From SCUD01 sp036824505 (GTDB taxonomy: Bacteria; Pseudomonadota; Gammaproteobacteria; Steroidobacterales; Steroidobacteraceae), in NCBI GenBank assembly GCA_036824505.1, contig DAITAA010000010.1:1-64000 (forward strand): a DNA stretch of 64,000 nucleotides. Direction: 5' to 3'. Numbering within the stretch: position 1 is the first letter of the stretch; each line of letters starts with the position of its first letter. The notes under the pieces are model-generated. The model saw only the letters and a list, made by a program, of their open reading frames with translations. It was not told the DNA's origin and ran no database searches. Positions 1 through 10,661 of the stretch are shown one piece after another. Made by a program: the position numbers and the translations under genes.

Positions 1-521
1 TCTTCCAGATCGGTCGCCATCGTGTCGTTCCAGCGGTTCAGATAGCCGAAGAGCGCGATGGTGGCGACGATTTCGACTTGCTCGCCGTCGTCGAAGTACT
101 TGGCCAACTCCACGAAGTCCTGCGGACCGGCTTCATTCGGAACGGTCGCACCTTTCAGTGCCAGGCGCAGCGCTGCGCGCTCGGCTTCATTGAAGAGCTC
201 GCTGGTCTCGAACTCCCAGACCGCGGCGATCTTCGCGTCGGAGGCGCGGTAGATGCTGGACAGGTTCGACATGTGCGCCTGGCAGTAGCGGCAGCCAGCA
301 GCCTGGCTGGCAATGAGGCTGACGAGCATCTTGAGCTCTTCGGGTACCGTGCCTTCGTACAGCACCGCCCGGTTCAGGTCCATGAAGGCCTTGGCGATGG
401 CGGGCCGGCGCGACATCGTCAGGATGCTGTTGGGAACGAAGCCGCGAGTGCTCGCGTAGTGGTCGAACAGCTCCCGAAACTCCGGAACGGCTTCCCTGGG
501 AAGCGGAGCGACGTGTGCCAT
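1..521 (-). CDS. Carboxymuconolactone decarboxylase/AhpD-like peroxidase-related protein (3' end cut off)
   Basis: The frame opens at ATG 521 and runs off the left edge of the window, so the C-terminus is missing. About 173 residues are visible. The middle carries the CxxC pair of the AhpD/CMD fold (CRYCQAH, about residue 75), the redox-active cysteines of alkylhydroperoxidase-like proteins. The start MAHVAPLPREAVPEF is typical of peroxidase-related CMD proteins. A thiol-dependent peroxidase or decarboxylase role is a family-level inference and the substrate cannot be told. It lies downstream of rpoD on the same strand but beyond the rpoD terminator, so it is probably a separate transcript. 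Confidence 0.8.
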   Translation of the reverse strand, partial: MAHVAPLPREAVPEFRELFDHYASTRGFVPNSILTMSRRPAIAKAFMDLNRAVLYEGTVPEELKMLVSLIASQAAGCRYCQAHMSNLSSIYRASDAKIAAVWEFETSELFNEAERAALRLALKGATVPNEAGPQDFVELAKYFDDGEQVEIVATIALFGYLNRWNDTMATDLE

Positions 522-662
522 GGACTCGATCCCCCCACTGACAGGCTACGATGGAACCACTTATCGGCGAGCCAAACAACCCAAGGCGACGATGACCAAA
601 CACGCCAACCTTGGCTGCGCGCATCCGAGCTCGGAAAATTTCGCCTGATCACCCAGAAAAGG

Positions 663-684
663 AAAGGCCCCTCGCGGGGCCTTT
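663..684 (-). terminator. Rho-independent terminator of rpoD
   Basis: A perfect 9-bp inverted repeat (AAAGGCCCC / GGGGCCTTT) with a TCGC loop lies 5 bp after the rpoD stop codon. On the minus strand it is followed by CCTTTTCT, a short U tract. It probably ends the rpsU...rpoD transcription unit. Confidence 0.85.
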
Positions 685-689
685 CTCGT

Positions 690-2561
<1,872 letters not shown>

Positions 2562-2604
2562 TGGCAGAAACCACCGTGGTTCAGGGCTGGCAAAACAGCC
2601 GGTC

Positions 2605-2610
2605 ATTATA
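2605..2610 (-). promoter_or_regulatory. rpoD: Putative -10 element of an rpoD-proximal promoter
   Basis: Read on the minus strand the bases are TATAAT, a perfect sigma-70 -10 hexamer, in the short dnaG-rpoD gap. The preceding dinucleotide is TG. I see no good -35 at 16-18 bp. Initiation would fall near 2598, between the two candidate rpoD start codons. E. coli also has promoters serving rpoD inside or just after dnaG. Confidence 0.45.
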
Positions 2611-2649
2611 CAGTCAGGGCGGGTCGCCGTCTTTCCAGGCGTCGCCCCC

Positions 2650-4428
2650 TCAACCCCCGGCCGTGCCGCCGCGATCGCCCAGAAGTTGTTGAAATTCCAG
2701 CTGTTCTTCCTGCGTGAGTTTCCGCTCTCGGGACATGGCGATCAGTTCGTTCAGGCGCTTGTCGGGGCCGAACTCCGCCGCCAGGCGCTTGAGCGCCATG
2801 ACCAGATCGCGACCCGCAGCCCGCCCATCACGCACCAGCGACTCCTCGGCAGCGAGCTCTGCAAGCCGCGCGCCTTCGGGGCGTTCTCTCCAGCGTTCGA
2901 TCAGTTGCGCAGTGCTGAGTTCCGGCTCGGCCTTCGCCATCTCCAAAAGCTCGATCAGCACGGCGAAACCCTTGTGGTCACCCTTCAGGAAATCCGGCGG
3001 CTCCGCGACCGCCCGTGCCGCCGATGGATGGTGCAACAGCAGCATGATGGCCTGGGTCAGCAGCGGATGGCGCCCTGCAGACATCGGCGTCCTGCGTCCC
3101 GGCGCGGGTCTGACACTGCGCGCTTTCTCGGGCCGCGCCTTCAGCAGTTCGGCGAGACGGCTTGCCGGCATGCGGACCTCCTGGGCAAGACGCTCGAGCA
3201 GCAACTCGTGGTAGACGCCCGCTGGCACCCGCGCGAGGAGGGGGCGCACGGCTTCCGCAAGCCTCGCCCGGCCGTCGACGCTCGAGAGATCGGTCTGCGC
3301 CGCGAGCTGTGTCACGAGGAATTCCGACAGCGGCTGCGCGGCGGCGAGGCGCGCCTCGAAGGCCTCGGCGCCTTCGAATCCCACCAGCGTGTCCGGATCA
3401 TGGCCTTCAGGCAGGAACAGGAAACGAAGTTGCCGGCCGTCGCGTGCGTGCTCAAGCGCGTTTTCAAGCGCCCGCCACGCGGCGGCGCGGCCCGCGCGAT
3501 CGCCGTCAAAGCAAAACACGACTTCGTTCGTCACGCGGAACAGGCGGTTCAGATGCTCGGTCGTCGTGGCCGTGCCAAGTGTCGCAACCGAATAAGCGAT
3601 GCCAGCCTGCGCCAGGCGCGCGACATCGACATAACCCTCGACCACCAGCAGCCGCTCGATCTTGCGCAGCGCCTGGCGTGCCTCATAGAGGCCATAGAGT
3701 TCGCGCCCCTTGTGAAAGAGCGGCGTTTCGGGTGAGTTCAGATACTTCGGCTCTCCTTCGTCAATGATCCGGCCGCCGAAGGCGATGACCCGCCCGCGCG
3801 CATCGCGGATCGGAAACATGATGCGATCGCGGAACCGGTCGTAGAAACCCGATTCTCCCTTGCCGCTGCGCTCGATGACCAGGCCGGCGTCGGCCAGCAC
3901 GCGATCGCGGTCCGCGCTGCCACCGAAACGCTTCAGCACTGCATCCCAGGAATTCGGTGCATATCCGATTGCGAACTTGACGCAGGTCTCGGGCGTGATG
4001 CCGCGGCCTGCGAGATAGTTCTTGGCGCGCGGGGATTCACGCAAGGAATCACGATAGAACTGCGAGACCTGCGCCATCAGTTCATAGAGTTCGTCGCCGG
4101 GCCGCGTGCGCGCGGCGCGACCGTCGTCCTCGCGCGGCACCTCGAGCCCGAGCCGCGAGGCGAGTTCGTCCACCGCGTCCGGGAATGGCAGCTTGTCGTG
4201 TTCCATCAGGAAGCCGAGCGCCGTGCCATGCGCGCCACAGCCGAAGCAGTGATAGAACTGTTTGTCGGGACTCACCCAGAATGACGGCGTTTTCTCGGCA
4301 TGGAACGGGCAGCAGGCCTTCCATTCGCGTCCCGCGCGCTTCAATTGCACGCGGCTGCCGATCAGTTCGACGATGTCGATGCGGGCGATCAGCTCGTCGA
4401 TGAAAGACTGTGGAATACGGCCGGCCAT
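2650..4428 (-). CDS. dnaG: DNA primase DnaG
   Basis: Synthesises RNA primers for Okazaki fragments with DnaB helicase. The 592-residue protein has the N-terminal CHC2 zinc finger (C40, H43, C61, C64 in ACCPFH and YHCFGCG), then the primase core. The TOPRIM fold carries the catalytic acidic residues E264 (VVEGYVD) and D308/D310 (CFDGDRAG). The C-terminal roughly 150 residues would be the DnaB-interacting domain. In most gammaproteobacteria dnaG directly follows rpsU or yqeY. Here three cyanophycin genes stand between yqeY and dnaG, and a hairpin fills most of the 38-bp gap to the last of them. Confidence 0.97.
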   Translation of the reverse strand: MAGRIPQSFIDELIARIDIVELIGSRVQLKRAGREWKACCPFHAEKTPSFWVSPDKQFYHCFGCGAHGTALGFLMEHDKLPFPDAVDELASRLGLEVPREDDGRAARTRPGDELYELMAQVSQFYRDSLRESPRAKNYLAGRGITPETCVKFAIGYAPNSWDAVLKRFGGSADRDRVLADAGLVIERSGKGESGFYDRFRDRIMFPIRDARGRVIAFGGRIIDEGEPKYLNSPETPLFHKGRELYGLYEARQALRKIERLLVVEGYVDVARLAQAGIAYSVATLGTATTTEHLNRLFRVTNEVVFCFDGDRAGRAAAWRALENALEHARDGRQLRFLFLPEGHDPDTLVGFEGAEAFEARLAAAQPLSEFLVTQLAAQTDLSSVDGRARLAEAVRPLLARVPAGVYHELLLERLAQEVRMPASRLAELLKARPEKARSVRPAPGRRTPMSAGRHPLLTQAIMLLLHHPSAARAVAEPPDFLKGDHKGFAVLIELLEMAKAEPELSTAQLIERWRERPEGARLAELAAEESLVRDGRAAGRDLVMALKRLAAEFGPDKRLNELIAMSRERKLTQEEQLEFQQLLGDRGGTAGG

Positions 4429-4450
4429 GCGACAAGATACCGCAGTTCAC

Positions 4451-4466
4451 GCTGCCCGCTGGCAGC
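4451..4466 (-). other. Small intergenic hairpin upstream of dnaG
   Basis: GCTGCC-loop-GGCAGC, a 6-bp perfect stem with a 4-nt loop, sits directly after the stop of the Mur-ligase-like gene and before dnaG. There is no U tract, so it is not a classical terminator. It could be an mRNA processing or stability element between the inserted cyanophycin genes and dnaG. Confidence 0.35.
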
Positions 4467-6224
4467 TCAGGCAGGCAACGGCTGGCCGGCTTGCCATCCG
4501 CTCCGCTGCATCCGCTCGAACAGCGCCAGCAATTCGGTCCGCGCCTTGCGCGAGTGCATCAGCAGTGCCAGCACGTCGCCGGGGCGCGACCAGGCAATTC
4601 CCCGACGCGCTGCGTCGCTATCGCTGGCGCCAAAGGCGATGGCCGATTCTGGCAGCCCGGCCTCCAGCAGCGCCGCCTTCAGGATGGCGGGAACTTCGCC
4701 CGGGGCGCGACCCCGCAGATAGTCGAGTTCCTCCTTGATCACGACCAGGTCAGGGCTGAAAAAAGCCACGGTGGCCGCAAGCTCGCGCAGATCGGCGTCC
4801 TCGCGATTGCCGGCCTGGCCCAGCAGCACGGCCACCCGGCCGTCGTCGCACAGGTGGCCGGCCACGCTGAGAAGACCACGTATCCCGGCCGGATTGTGCG
4901 CATAGTCGACCAGCATCCGCACGCCGCCGATGTCATAGCGCATCAAGCGGCCCAAATTGTCTTCGGGTCGCGAGCCGAAATCCGCGAACACCGCCGCGAT
5001 GGTCACAGGCGCCATGCCCAGCGCGGCCGCGCCGAGTGCGGCGGCCGCGAGGTTGGCGATGTTATAGGCGGCGACGCCGTCGACGGTGAGCGGCATGCTG
5101 ACGACAGCGCCGAGGTCGTATTCGGCGCCCCGGTGACTCAGCAGCAATCGGCCGTTGCGTACACCGCAGGTGGCGCCGCCACCGGCACGATGCAGCAGCA
5201 GCACCTCATGTTCGTAGTTCAATGCGAACCAGCCGAGCGGCGAATTGACTTGTGTGCTCTTGGCCCGCAGCACTTCGTCGTCGGCGTTGAGCACCAGGAG
5301 CCCGTCGCGCCCGATCAGATGCGCGACGGCGAGTTTCACATCAGCCAACGTGCTCAGATCCTGGATGCCGTACTCGCCGAAGTGGTCGGCGCTGATGTTG
5401 GTGACTACCGCTGCGTCGGCACGGCCGAGCGCCAGCCCACGCCGCAAAATGCCGCCGCGCGCGGTTTCGAGGATTGCCGCCTCGACGCGCGCATCGCGCA
5501 GCAGCACGCGCGCGCCGTCCGGTCCGGAATAGTCGCCAGTCTTGATGGGGACGCCATCGACGTAGAGCCCGTCGGTGCAGCTGTGACCGGTCGTCCATCC
5601 CGAGGCCTGCGCGCAGGCGGTGATCAGGCGCACGACCGTGGTCTTGCCATTGGTGCCGGTCACTAGCGCGACGGGTATCGCGCGCAACTCGGTCCAGGGA
5701 ACCTCCGTAACGGCCGGCAACCCGGTCAACGACCAACTGTGGCCGCCGGCGCCCGCGCCGATCGTCAGGAACTCGTCGTCCAGCAGGCAAGGGAGCTTGC
5801 GCTCCTGCGCGGCGGTGAGCAGCACCCGCAGTCGCGGATTCGCCTCAGCGGCGGCACGTGCCGCGAGTCTCTCCAGCGCCGCTGTCTCTTCGATGCCCGG
5901 TGGCACCGGAGCGTCAGGTTGCTCGAATGCGAGTGCCGCGAGCAATTCCGCCTCGCGTAAGGGATTGCGCTCGAACAGCGAAGCCACGAGCGCCCATTCA
6001 TTGAGTTCGGTTGCCGTGATCAGCTGGTCGGCCGGCGCCGCAATCGCGAGCGAAGCGCCCGCGGCGTGCGGTATCGCGACGACCGCCGCCTCGGCCCAGC
6101 CGAGCTTCTTCTTCGCGCGCAGGACGCGTGCTTTCCAGGCTTCAAGGAGTGCGGCATCGGTATCCGCCGCCGCGGATTCGAGCACGGCTCCGGGACCGTC
6201 GAAGAACCGGTTGTGGCCGGTCAA
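4467..6224 (-). CDS. Stand-alone cyanophycin-synthetase-like Mur ligase
   Basis: Mur ligase family protein of about 585 residues resembling the C-terminal half of cyanophycin synthetase. It has the P-loop VTGTNGKTT (about 188-196), the SCTDGLYVDG and ETARGGILR motifs shared with CphA, the DYAHNP motif and a Mur C-terminal domain. The first roughly 180 residues are not an ATP-grasp domain, so it cannot catalyse both CphA reactions alone. The frame opens at TTG 6224 but stays open upstream into the 3' end of cphA, reading FTDSRRLTG just before the TTG with no ATG or GTG. The true start is therefore uncertain. It is last of three cyanophycin genes and 39 bp from cphA. It may assist CphA, or ligate an amino acid or dipeptide to a related substrate; this is inference. 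Confidence 0.75.
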   Translation of the reverse strand: MTGHNRFFDGPGAVLESAAADTDAALLEAWKARVLRAKKKLGWAEAAVVAIPHAAGASLAIAAPADQLITATELNEWALVASLFERNPLREAELLAALAFEQPDAPVPPGIEETAALERLAARAAAEANPRLRVLLTAAQERKLPCLLDDEFLTIGAGAGGHSWSLTGLPAVTEVPWTELRAIPVALVTGTNGKTTVVRLITACAQASGWTTGHSCTDGLYVDGVPIKTGDYSGPDGARVLLRDARVEAAILETARGGILRRGLALGRADAAVVTNISADHFGEYGIQDLSTLADVKLAVAHLIGRDGLLVLNADDEVLRAKSTQVNSPLGWFALNYEHEVLLLHRAGGGATCGVRNGRLLLSHRGAEYDLGAVVSMPLTVDGVAAYNIANLAAAALGAAALGMAPVTIAAVFADFGSRPEDNLGRLMRYDIGGVRMLVDYAHNPAGIRGLLSVAGHLCDDGRVAVLLGQAGNREDADLRELAATVAFFSPDLVVIKEELDYLRGRAPGEVPAILKAALLEAGLPESAIAFGASDSDAARRGIAWSRPGDVLALLMHSRKARTELLALFERMQRSGWQAGQPLPA

Positions 6225-6262
6225 TCGCCGCGAATCGGTGAAGGGCAGTGCCGCTGCCTCGA

Positions 6263-9061
6263 TCAGTCGGACGCCTCCGGCGCGTAACGGATGCCGCGCT
6301 CGTCGCGGATCAGTCCGTCGAGCGACAGCGGCGCCGGAATTTCCGCTGGCGTTTCGGTGACCGGTGCCACGACAACATGATCCTGCATGCGCGGCGCGGC
6401 AGTCGGCGGCGCGCCCTCCGGCCGGAAGCGAATGATCTGTTTCCAGGAACGCACCAGCGCATCCGCGAATATCAGCAACAGGTCCCCGGGCCGGCCCATG
6501 CGCAGCGCCGCATCGATCGCTTCCTGCTCATCCGGAATCACGGAGATCGCTGACTTCTTGACGCCCGCGGCGATCAACGCTTCGGCCTGAATGCGCGGTA
6601 CCTCATCGCTCGCGCGATCACGCAGATTGTCGTCGCGCCGGCAGATGTAATGATCGAAGCGGCCGGCGGCAGCGTTGGCGATTGCGCGCAAGTCCTCGTC
6701 GCGCCGGTCCCCCGGTCCCGCGAGCACCACGATGCGCCGGCCGGTGACATCGAGGCGGCTGGCAAGATCGGCGAGCATGGCCACCGCGCTCGCATTGTGA
6801 CCGTAATCGAACAGCACCTTGAATGGGTGCTCATCGAAGATGTTCATGCGTCCGGGCGCCTGGAAGAAAGTCGTGTCAAAGGTGCGCAGTCCCTGGCGGA
6901 TCGCATCGAGCTTGACGCCGAGCGAGAAGGCCATCGACGCGGCAAACATCGCATTCTGCACGTTGTGGGTCGCGCGCCCCTCGAGTGTCGCCGGGATCAG
7001 GTGGGTCCAGACCAGCGGAATATGGCTGCCGCGATCGTAGAGCGTGATCATCTGCCCGTTGACGCCTGCTTCGAGCGCGCAGGCCCGGCCGCCCGCGCGA
7101 ATATGCTCGCGCACCAGCGTGTGCTGCGGATTAAGCGTCACGTAGCAGATGTATTCCGCATCGGTGTGCGCCGACATCCTGAGCACCAGCGGATCGTCGG
7201 CATTCAGCACCGCGCAACCGGTCGCGACTTCGATGACCACGCGCTTGATCTCGGCGAGCTGCTCCAGCGTGTCGATGCCCTTCAGGCCGAGGTGGTCCGC
7301 CTGTACGTTCAGCACGGCGCCGACGTCGACGCTCGCCACGCCCATCCCTGCACGCAGCAGTCCCCCGCGCGCGGTCTCGAGGACCGCTGCGTCGATCTGC
7401 GGGTCGGCCAGCACCATGCGCGCCGACACCGGGCCCGTCATGTCGCCGGTCACGGTGCGCTGCCCGTCGATATAGACGCCGTCGGTCGTCGTGAGGCCCG
7501 GCGTGTAGCCGGCCATCTTCAGAATGTGCGCCAGCATGCGCGCGGTCGTCGTCTTGCCGTTGGTACCGGTGATGGCCGCAATCGGCACGCGTGATGGCGC
7601 ACCCTGCGGAAACAACAGGTCGATGACGGGCGTCGCGACATCGCGCGGCGTGCCTTCCGAGGGTGCGACATGCATCCGGAATCCGGGTGCGGCATTGACT
7701 TCGCAGATGCCGCCGCCGATCTCGCGATAGGAAAGCGTGATGTCCTTCGTCAGGAAGTCGACGCCACCGACGTCGAGCCCGATGGCGCGGATCGCGCGCA
7801 CCGCCATGTCGCGGTTGTCGGGATGGATCACGTCGGTCACGTCGGTCGCCGTTCCGCCGGTCGAGAGATTCGCGGTCGAGCGCAGGTAGATCTTCTGTCC
7901 GGCCGCGGGAACCGAGTCCGCCGTGAGCCCGGCACGCGCAAGCATCGCCTGCGCCTGCGTATCGAGTTCGAGGCGGGTCAGGACCTTTTCATGGCCGACA
8001 CCGCGCCGCGGGTCCTGGTTGACGATTTCGATCAGCTCGGTGACCTTGCGCCTGCCGTCACCGACCACGTGCCCGGGCGTGCGCCGCGTCGCCGCGACCA
8101 GTTCGCCGTTGATGACCAGTAGCCGATGGTCATCCCCCTCGAGGTAAGTCTCAACGATCACCGAGCGCGAATGCTCGCGTGCCACCGCGAAGCCGCGCGC
8201 AACTTCTTCGTCACTCATCAGCCTGATCGATATGCCGCGGCCGTGATTGCCGTTGTACGGCTTCGTGACGACCGGGAAGCCGAGCCGGTTCGCCGCGCGC
8301 ACCGCCTCGCGGTCGGACTGCACGAGTTCCTGGCGCGGCACCGGCAATCCCAGCGAGCCGAGGATCCGGTTGGTTTCCTCCTTGTCGCTCGCGAGCTCGA
8401 CCGCGATATGCGGCGTGCGGCCCGTGACCGTCGCCTGCAGGCGCTGCTGGTAGCGGCCATGGCCAAGCTGGATCAGCGATTGGTCGTTGAGCCTGAGCCA
8501 CGGGATGCCGCGCTTCTCGGCGGCTTGCACCAGCGATGCAGTCGAGGGACCGAGAGCGCGCCGCTGCGCGAAACGGATGTATTCGTCACGCGCAGTCGGC
8601 CAGCTCCAGCCTGCCGGCACCGTGTGCGCCGGGCGGATTGCCTCGGGCAGCAGCGAGCACAGCAGTCGCAGCGCCAGCTCGCCGGCAGCGATGCCTTCTT
8701 CGCGTTCCGCATATTCATAGACGACGGAGTAGAGGCCGGGCTTGTCGAGACTGCGCGTCTTGCCGAAGCTGACGTCCTCACCCGCGACATTCTGCAGCTC
8801 GAGCGCGACGTGCTCGAGTACGTGGCCGAGCCAGGTACCTTCCGCCTCGTTCATCCGGCGGATGAAGCCACCGGGCTCCTGGTAGGAACAGCCGTGCTCG
8901 GCAAGGCCCGGTAGTGCCTCGACGAGTGCATTCACAAAGGAATTGCCGAGCTTGGCGGTAGGCCAGGCCTCGAGCGGCCCAAGATCGAGTTCGAGCCGGA
9001 TGACCGGGAAGCGCGCGAAATGCGACGGCCCGACATAGACGGAACGGTCGAGGATGCGCAT
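6263..9061 (-). CDS. cphA: Cyanophycin synthetase CphA
   Basis: Makes cyanophycin, a polymer with an aspartate backbone and arginine side chains used to store nitrogen and carbon, by two ATP-dependent ligations. At 932 residues it has the full three-part layout: an N-terminal domain (1-160), an ATP-grasp domain (about 220-480, with KPYNGNHGRG at 267 and EVNAAPG at 454) and a Mur ligase half with P-loop ITGTNGKTTT near 497. FDYGHN marks the Mur C-terminal part. No motif appears damaged. The start is ATG 9061, 8 bp after the cyanophycinase stop, which suggests co-translation. Polymer would accumulate as cytoplasmic granules. Confidence 0.95.
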   Translation of the reverse strand: MRILDRSVYVGPSHFARFPVIRLELDLGPLEAWPTAKLGNSFVNALVEALPGLAEHGCSYQEPGGFIRRMNEAEGTWLGHVLEHVALELQNVAGEDVSFGKTRSLDKPGLYSVVYEYAEREEGIAAGELALRLLCSLLPEAIRPAHTVPAGWSWPTARDEYIRFAQRRALGPSTASLVQAAEKRGIPWLRLNDQSLIQLGHGRYQQRLQATVTGRTPHIAVELASDKEETNRILGSLGLPVPRQELVQSDREAVRAANRLGFPVVTKPYNGNHGRGISIRLMSDEEVARGFAVAREHSRSVIVETYLEGDDHRLLVINGELVAATRRTPGHVVGDGRRKVTELIEIVNQDPRRGVGHEKVLTRLELDTQAQAMLARAGLTADSVPAAGQKIYLRSTANLSTGGTATDVTDVIHPDNRDMAVRAIRAIGLDVGGVDFLTKDITLSYREIGGGICEVNAAPGFRMHVAPSEGTPRDVATPVIDLLFPQGAPSRVPIAAITGTNGKTTTARMLAHILKMAGYTPGLTTTDGVYIDGQRTVTGDMTGPVSARMVLADPQIDAAVLETARGGLLRAGMGVASVDVGAVLNVQADHLGLKGIDTLEQLAEIKRVVIEVATGCAVLNADDPLVLRMSAHTDAEYICYVTLNPQHTLVREHIRAGGRACALEAGVNGQMITLYDRGSHIPLVWTHLIPATLEGRATHNVQNAMFAASMAFSLGVKLDAIRQGLRTFDTTFFQAPGRMNIFDEHPFKVLFDYGHNASAVAMLADLASRLDVTGRRIVVLAGPGDRRDEDLRAIANAAAGRFDHYICRRDDNLRDRASDEVPRIQAEALIAAGVKKSAISVIPDEQEAIDAALRMGRPGDLLLIFADALVRSWKQIIRFRPEGAPPTAAPRMQDHVVVAPVTETPAEIPAPLSLDGLIRDERGIRYAPEASD

Positions 9062-9069
9062 GGCTCAAC

Positions 9070-9891
9070 TCAGCCGGTTGAGGCGACCCGCGTGTGCAGG
9101 TTGAATGTTGCGCCCGCGACCAGCAGGTGTACGACCAGACCCAGTATGCAGATCGGCTGGCCCTCGGCAGCGCTGTCCACCGACGAGAACGTGACCTTCG
9201 AAGCATCGACGACCGTGACGCCGCCGCTGCCTTCGACATAGAGTGTCTCGTCGGGGCCGATGAATGCGGCCGTGTCCTCATCGAGGCCGATGCCGACCGC
9301 GAACGGATTGTAGGCGAGTGCCGTGATCAGGCGGCCCAGGCGATCGCGTTGACGGAAGTGCTGGTCGATGATGAAGCGGTTGGTGAGGCCGAGCCCGGGT
9401 GCGAGTCGCACGCTGCCGGCGATCGCTGACGAGCCATCGTCGCCGAACGCGATCATGTGCTCAGACAGGATGCTGGCGCCGGCACTGGTGCCGCCGACGG
9501 TCACACCGCGGGCATTCTGCGAGCGGATCAGCTTGGCAACCGGCGTGCCACCCAGCAGCGTCGTCAGACGCAGCTGATTGCCGCCGGTGAAGAAGATGCC
9601 GGAGGCCTGGCCCAGACGATCGAGCCGGCCCTGCTCCTGGCAATCGCGCCGTGTGTCGAAATCCATCACGGAAACGTGACGGGTGCCGAGGTCGCGGAAC
9701 AACTGCTCGTAGCGCGCACCGGTCTCGTGGGCACGGCTCGCAGTCGGAATCACCACGATGTCGGCATCCACACCACCGGAAACACGCACGAAGCGCTCGA
9801 GGATGCGCGGATCGTTTTCCTTGTTCTCGGCGCCGCCGATCGGCACGATGAAGCCGCGCGTCTCGCCGTCCGGAACCCTGCTGGGGCACAT
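9070..9891 (-). CDS. cphB: Cyanophycinase CphB (peptidase S51)
   Basis: Degrades cyanophycin to beta-Asp-Arg dipeptides. The 273-residue protein shows the peptidase S51 features: FIVPIGGAENK near the N-terminus, IPTASRAHETG, IFFTGGNQLRL and the nucleophile motif GGTSAGA with the catalytic serine. FIIDQHF follows, also typical of cyanophycinases. No signal peptide is seen, so it acts in the cytoplasm. It is the first of the three cyanophycin genes and lies 4 bp after yqeY, so it appears transcribed from the rpsU promoter. Confidence 0.93.
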   Translation of the reverse strand: MCPSRVPDGETRGFIVPIGGAENKENDPRILERFVRVSGGVDADIVVIPTASRAHETGARYEQLFRDLGTRHVSVMDFDTRRDCQEQGRLDRLGQASGIFFTGGNQLRLTTLLGGTPVAKLIRSQNARGVTVGGTSAGASILSEHMIAFGDDGSSAIAGSVRLAPGLGLTNRFIIDQHFRQRDRLGRLITALAYNPFAVGIGLDEDTAAFIGPDETLYVEGSGGVTVVDASKVTFSSVDSAAEGQPICILGLVVHLLVAGATFNLHTRVASTG

Positions 9892-9895
9892 GCGG

Positions 9896-10342
9896 TCAGC
9901 CGCCGAGCGCAGTCTTGATGCGCGCCGACAGTGCGCCGATGTCGGTGCGGCCCTGGACCTTCGGCTTCAGGACGCCCATGACCTTGCCCATCTCCTTCAT
10001 GGAGGCAGCGCCGGTCGTGGTAATCGCGTCGCGGATCAACGCCTCGAGTTCGGCATCGCCGAGCTGGGCGGGGAGATATTGCGTCAGCCAGGCGATCTCG
10101 GCCGATTCCTTGGCGACCAGGTCGGCGCGCTTGCCGGCCTCGAACTGGGTGACCGATTCGCGGCGCTGCTTGATCATCTTGTCGATGACGGCCAGCACCT
10201 GCGCATCATCGAGCGTGATCCGCTCGTCCACTTCACGTTGCTGGATGCCAGCGTTCAGCATGCGGATGCACGACAGGCGATCCTTCTCGCCCGAGCGCAT
10301 CGCAGTCTTCATGTCTTCGGTGATGCGGGCCTTGAGGGTCAT
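9896..10342 (-). CDS. yqeY: GatB/YqeY domain protein
   Basis: Small protein of 148 residues with a GatB/YqeY tail domain, resembling the tRNA-binding tail of the amidotransferase subunit GatB. Its own role is not established. Recognisable stretches are MTLKARITEDMKTAMRSGEK, CIRMLNAGIQQREVDER and the C-terminal MGKVMGVLKPKVQGR. I chose ATG 10342, 7 bp after the rpsU stop, because homologs start at MxLKxRI. A longer frame opens at 10372 inside rpsU. The rpsU-yqeY-dnaG-rpoD order is common in proteobacteria. Confidence 0.92.
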   Translation of the reverse strand: MTLKARITEDMKTAMRSGEKDRLSCIRMLNAGIQQREVDERITLDDAQVLAVIDKMIKQRRESVTQFEAGKRADLVAKESAEIAWLTQYLPAQLGDAELEALIRDAITTTGAASMKEMGKVMGVLKPKVQGRTDIGALSARIKTALGG

Positions 10343-10349
10343 CCCGGGA

Positions 10350-10565
10350 TCAGCGCGGCGCGGTCCGGACACCGCCGTCGCGCGTGGAGCGCTTCAGGTG
10401 CCGCTTGATCGCCGCAGCCTTCTTGCGTTTCCGTTCCTGGGTGGGCTTCTCGTAGAATTCCCGGCGACGCAGTTCAGTCAGCACGCCGGCCTTTTCGCAG
10501 GCGCGCTTGAAACGGCGCAACGCGGCGTCGAAATACTCGTTCTCGCGGATACGGACACTCGGCAT
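10350..10565 (-). CDS. rpsU: 30S ribosomal protein bS21
   Basis: Ribosomal protein bS21, 71 residues, of the usual length and very basic. MPSVRIRENEYFDAALRRFK, CEKAGVL, RRREFYEKPTQERKRKKAAA and the Lys/Arg-rich tail are diagnostic. It is the first gene of the unit that leads through yqeY and the cyanophycin genes to dnaG and rpoD. A good sigma-70 promoter lies about 50-80 bp upstream, and tsaD diverges from the same gap. Confidence 0.97.
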   Translation of the reverse strand: MPSVRIRENEYFDAALRRFKRACEKAGVLTELRRREFYEKPTQERKRKKAAAIKRHLKRSTRDGGVRTAPR

Positions 10566-10620
10566 TCAAACCTCGTCTGACAGGCGACCCCCCGGAGCTG
10601 CCCCGGGGAAAGGGCCCGGA

Positions 10621-10649
10621 ATTGTAGTGATCTGCCCCCGGAAAATCAA
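10621..10649 (-). promoter_or_regulatory. rpsU: Sigma-70 promoter of the rpsU operon
   Basis: On the minus strand TTGATT (10649-10644) is followed after exactly 17 bp by TACAAT (10626-10621). Both hexamers match the consensus at 4-5 of 6 positions. Transcription would start near 10614, leaving a leader of about 49 nt rich in GC before rpsU. It probably drives the whole rpsU-yqeY-cph-dnaG-rpoD set. Confidence 0.7.
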
Positions 10650-10661
10650 AAGCATAGCTTC

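Noticed and set aside
522..662. tRNA gene in the gap downstream of rpoD
   Set aside because: No T-loop GGTTCGA-type sequence or cloverleaf arms could be found, in this gap or in any other intergenic stretch.
6225..6262. Alternative ATG or GTG start for the Mur-ligase-like protein
   Set aside because: The frame is open but contains no standard start codon. I kept TTG 6224 and noted the uncertainty.
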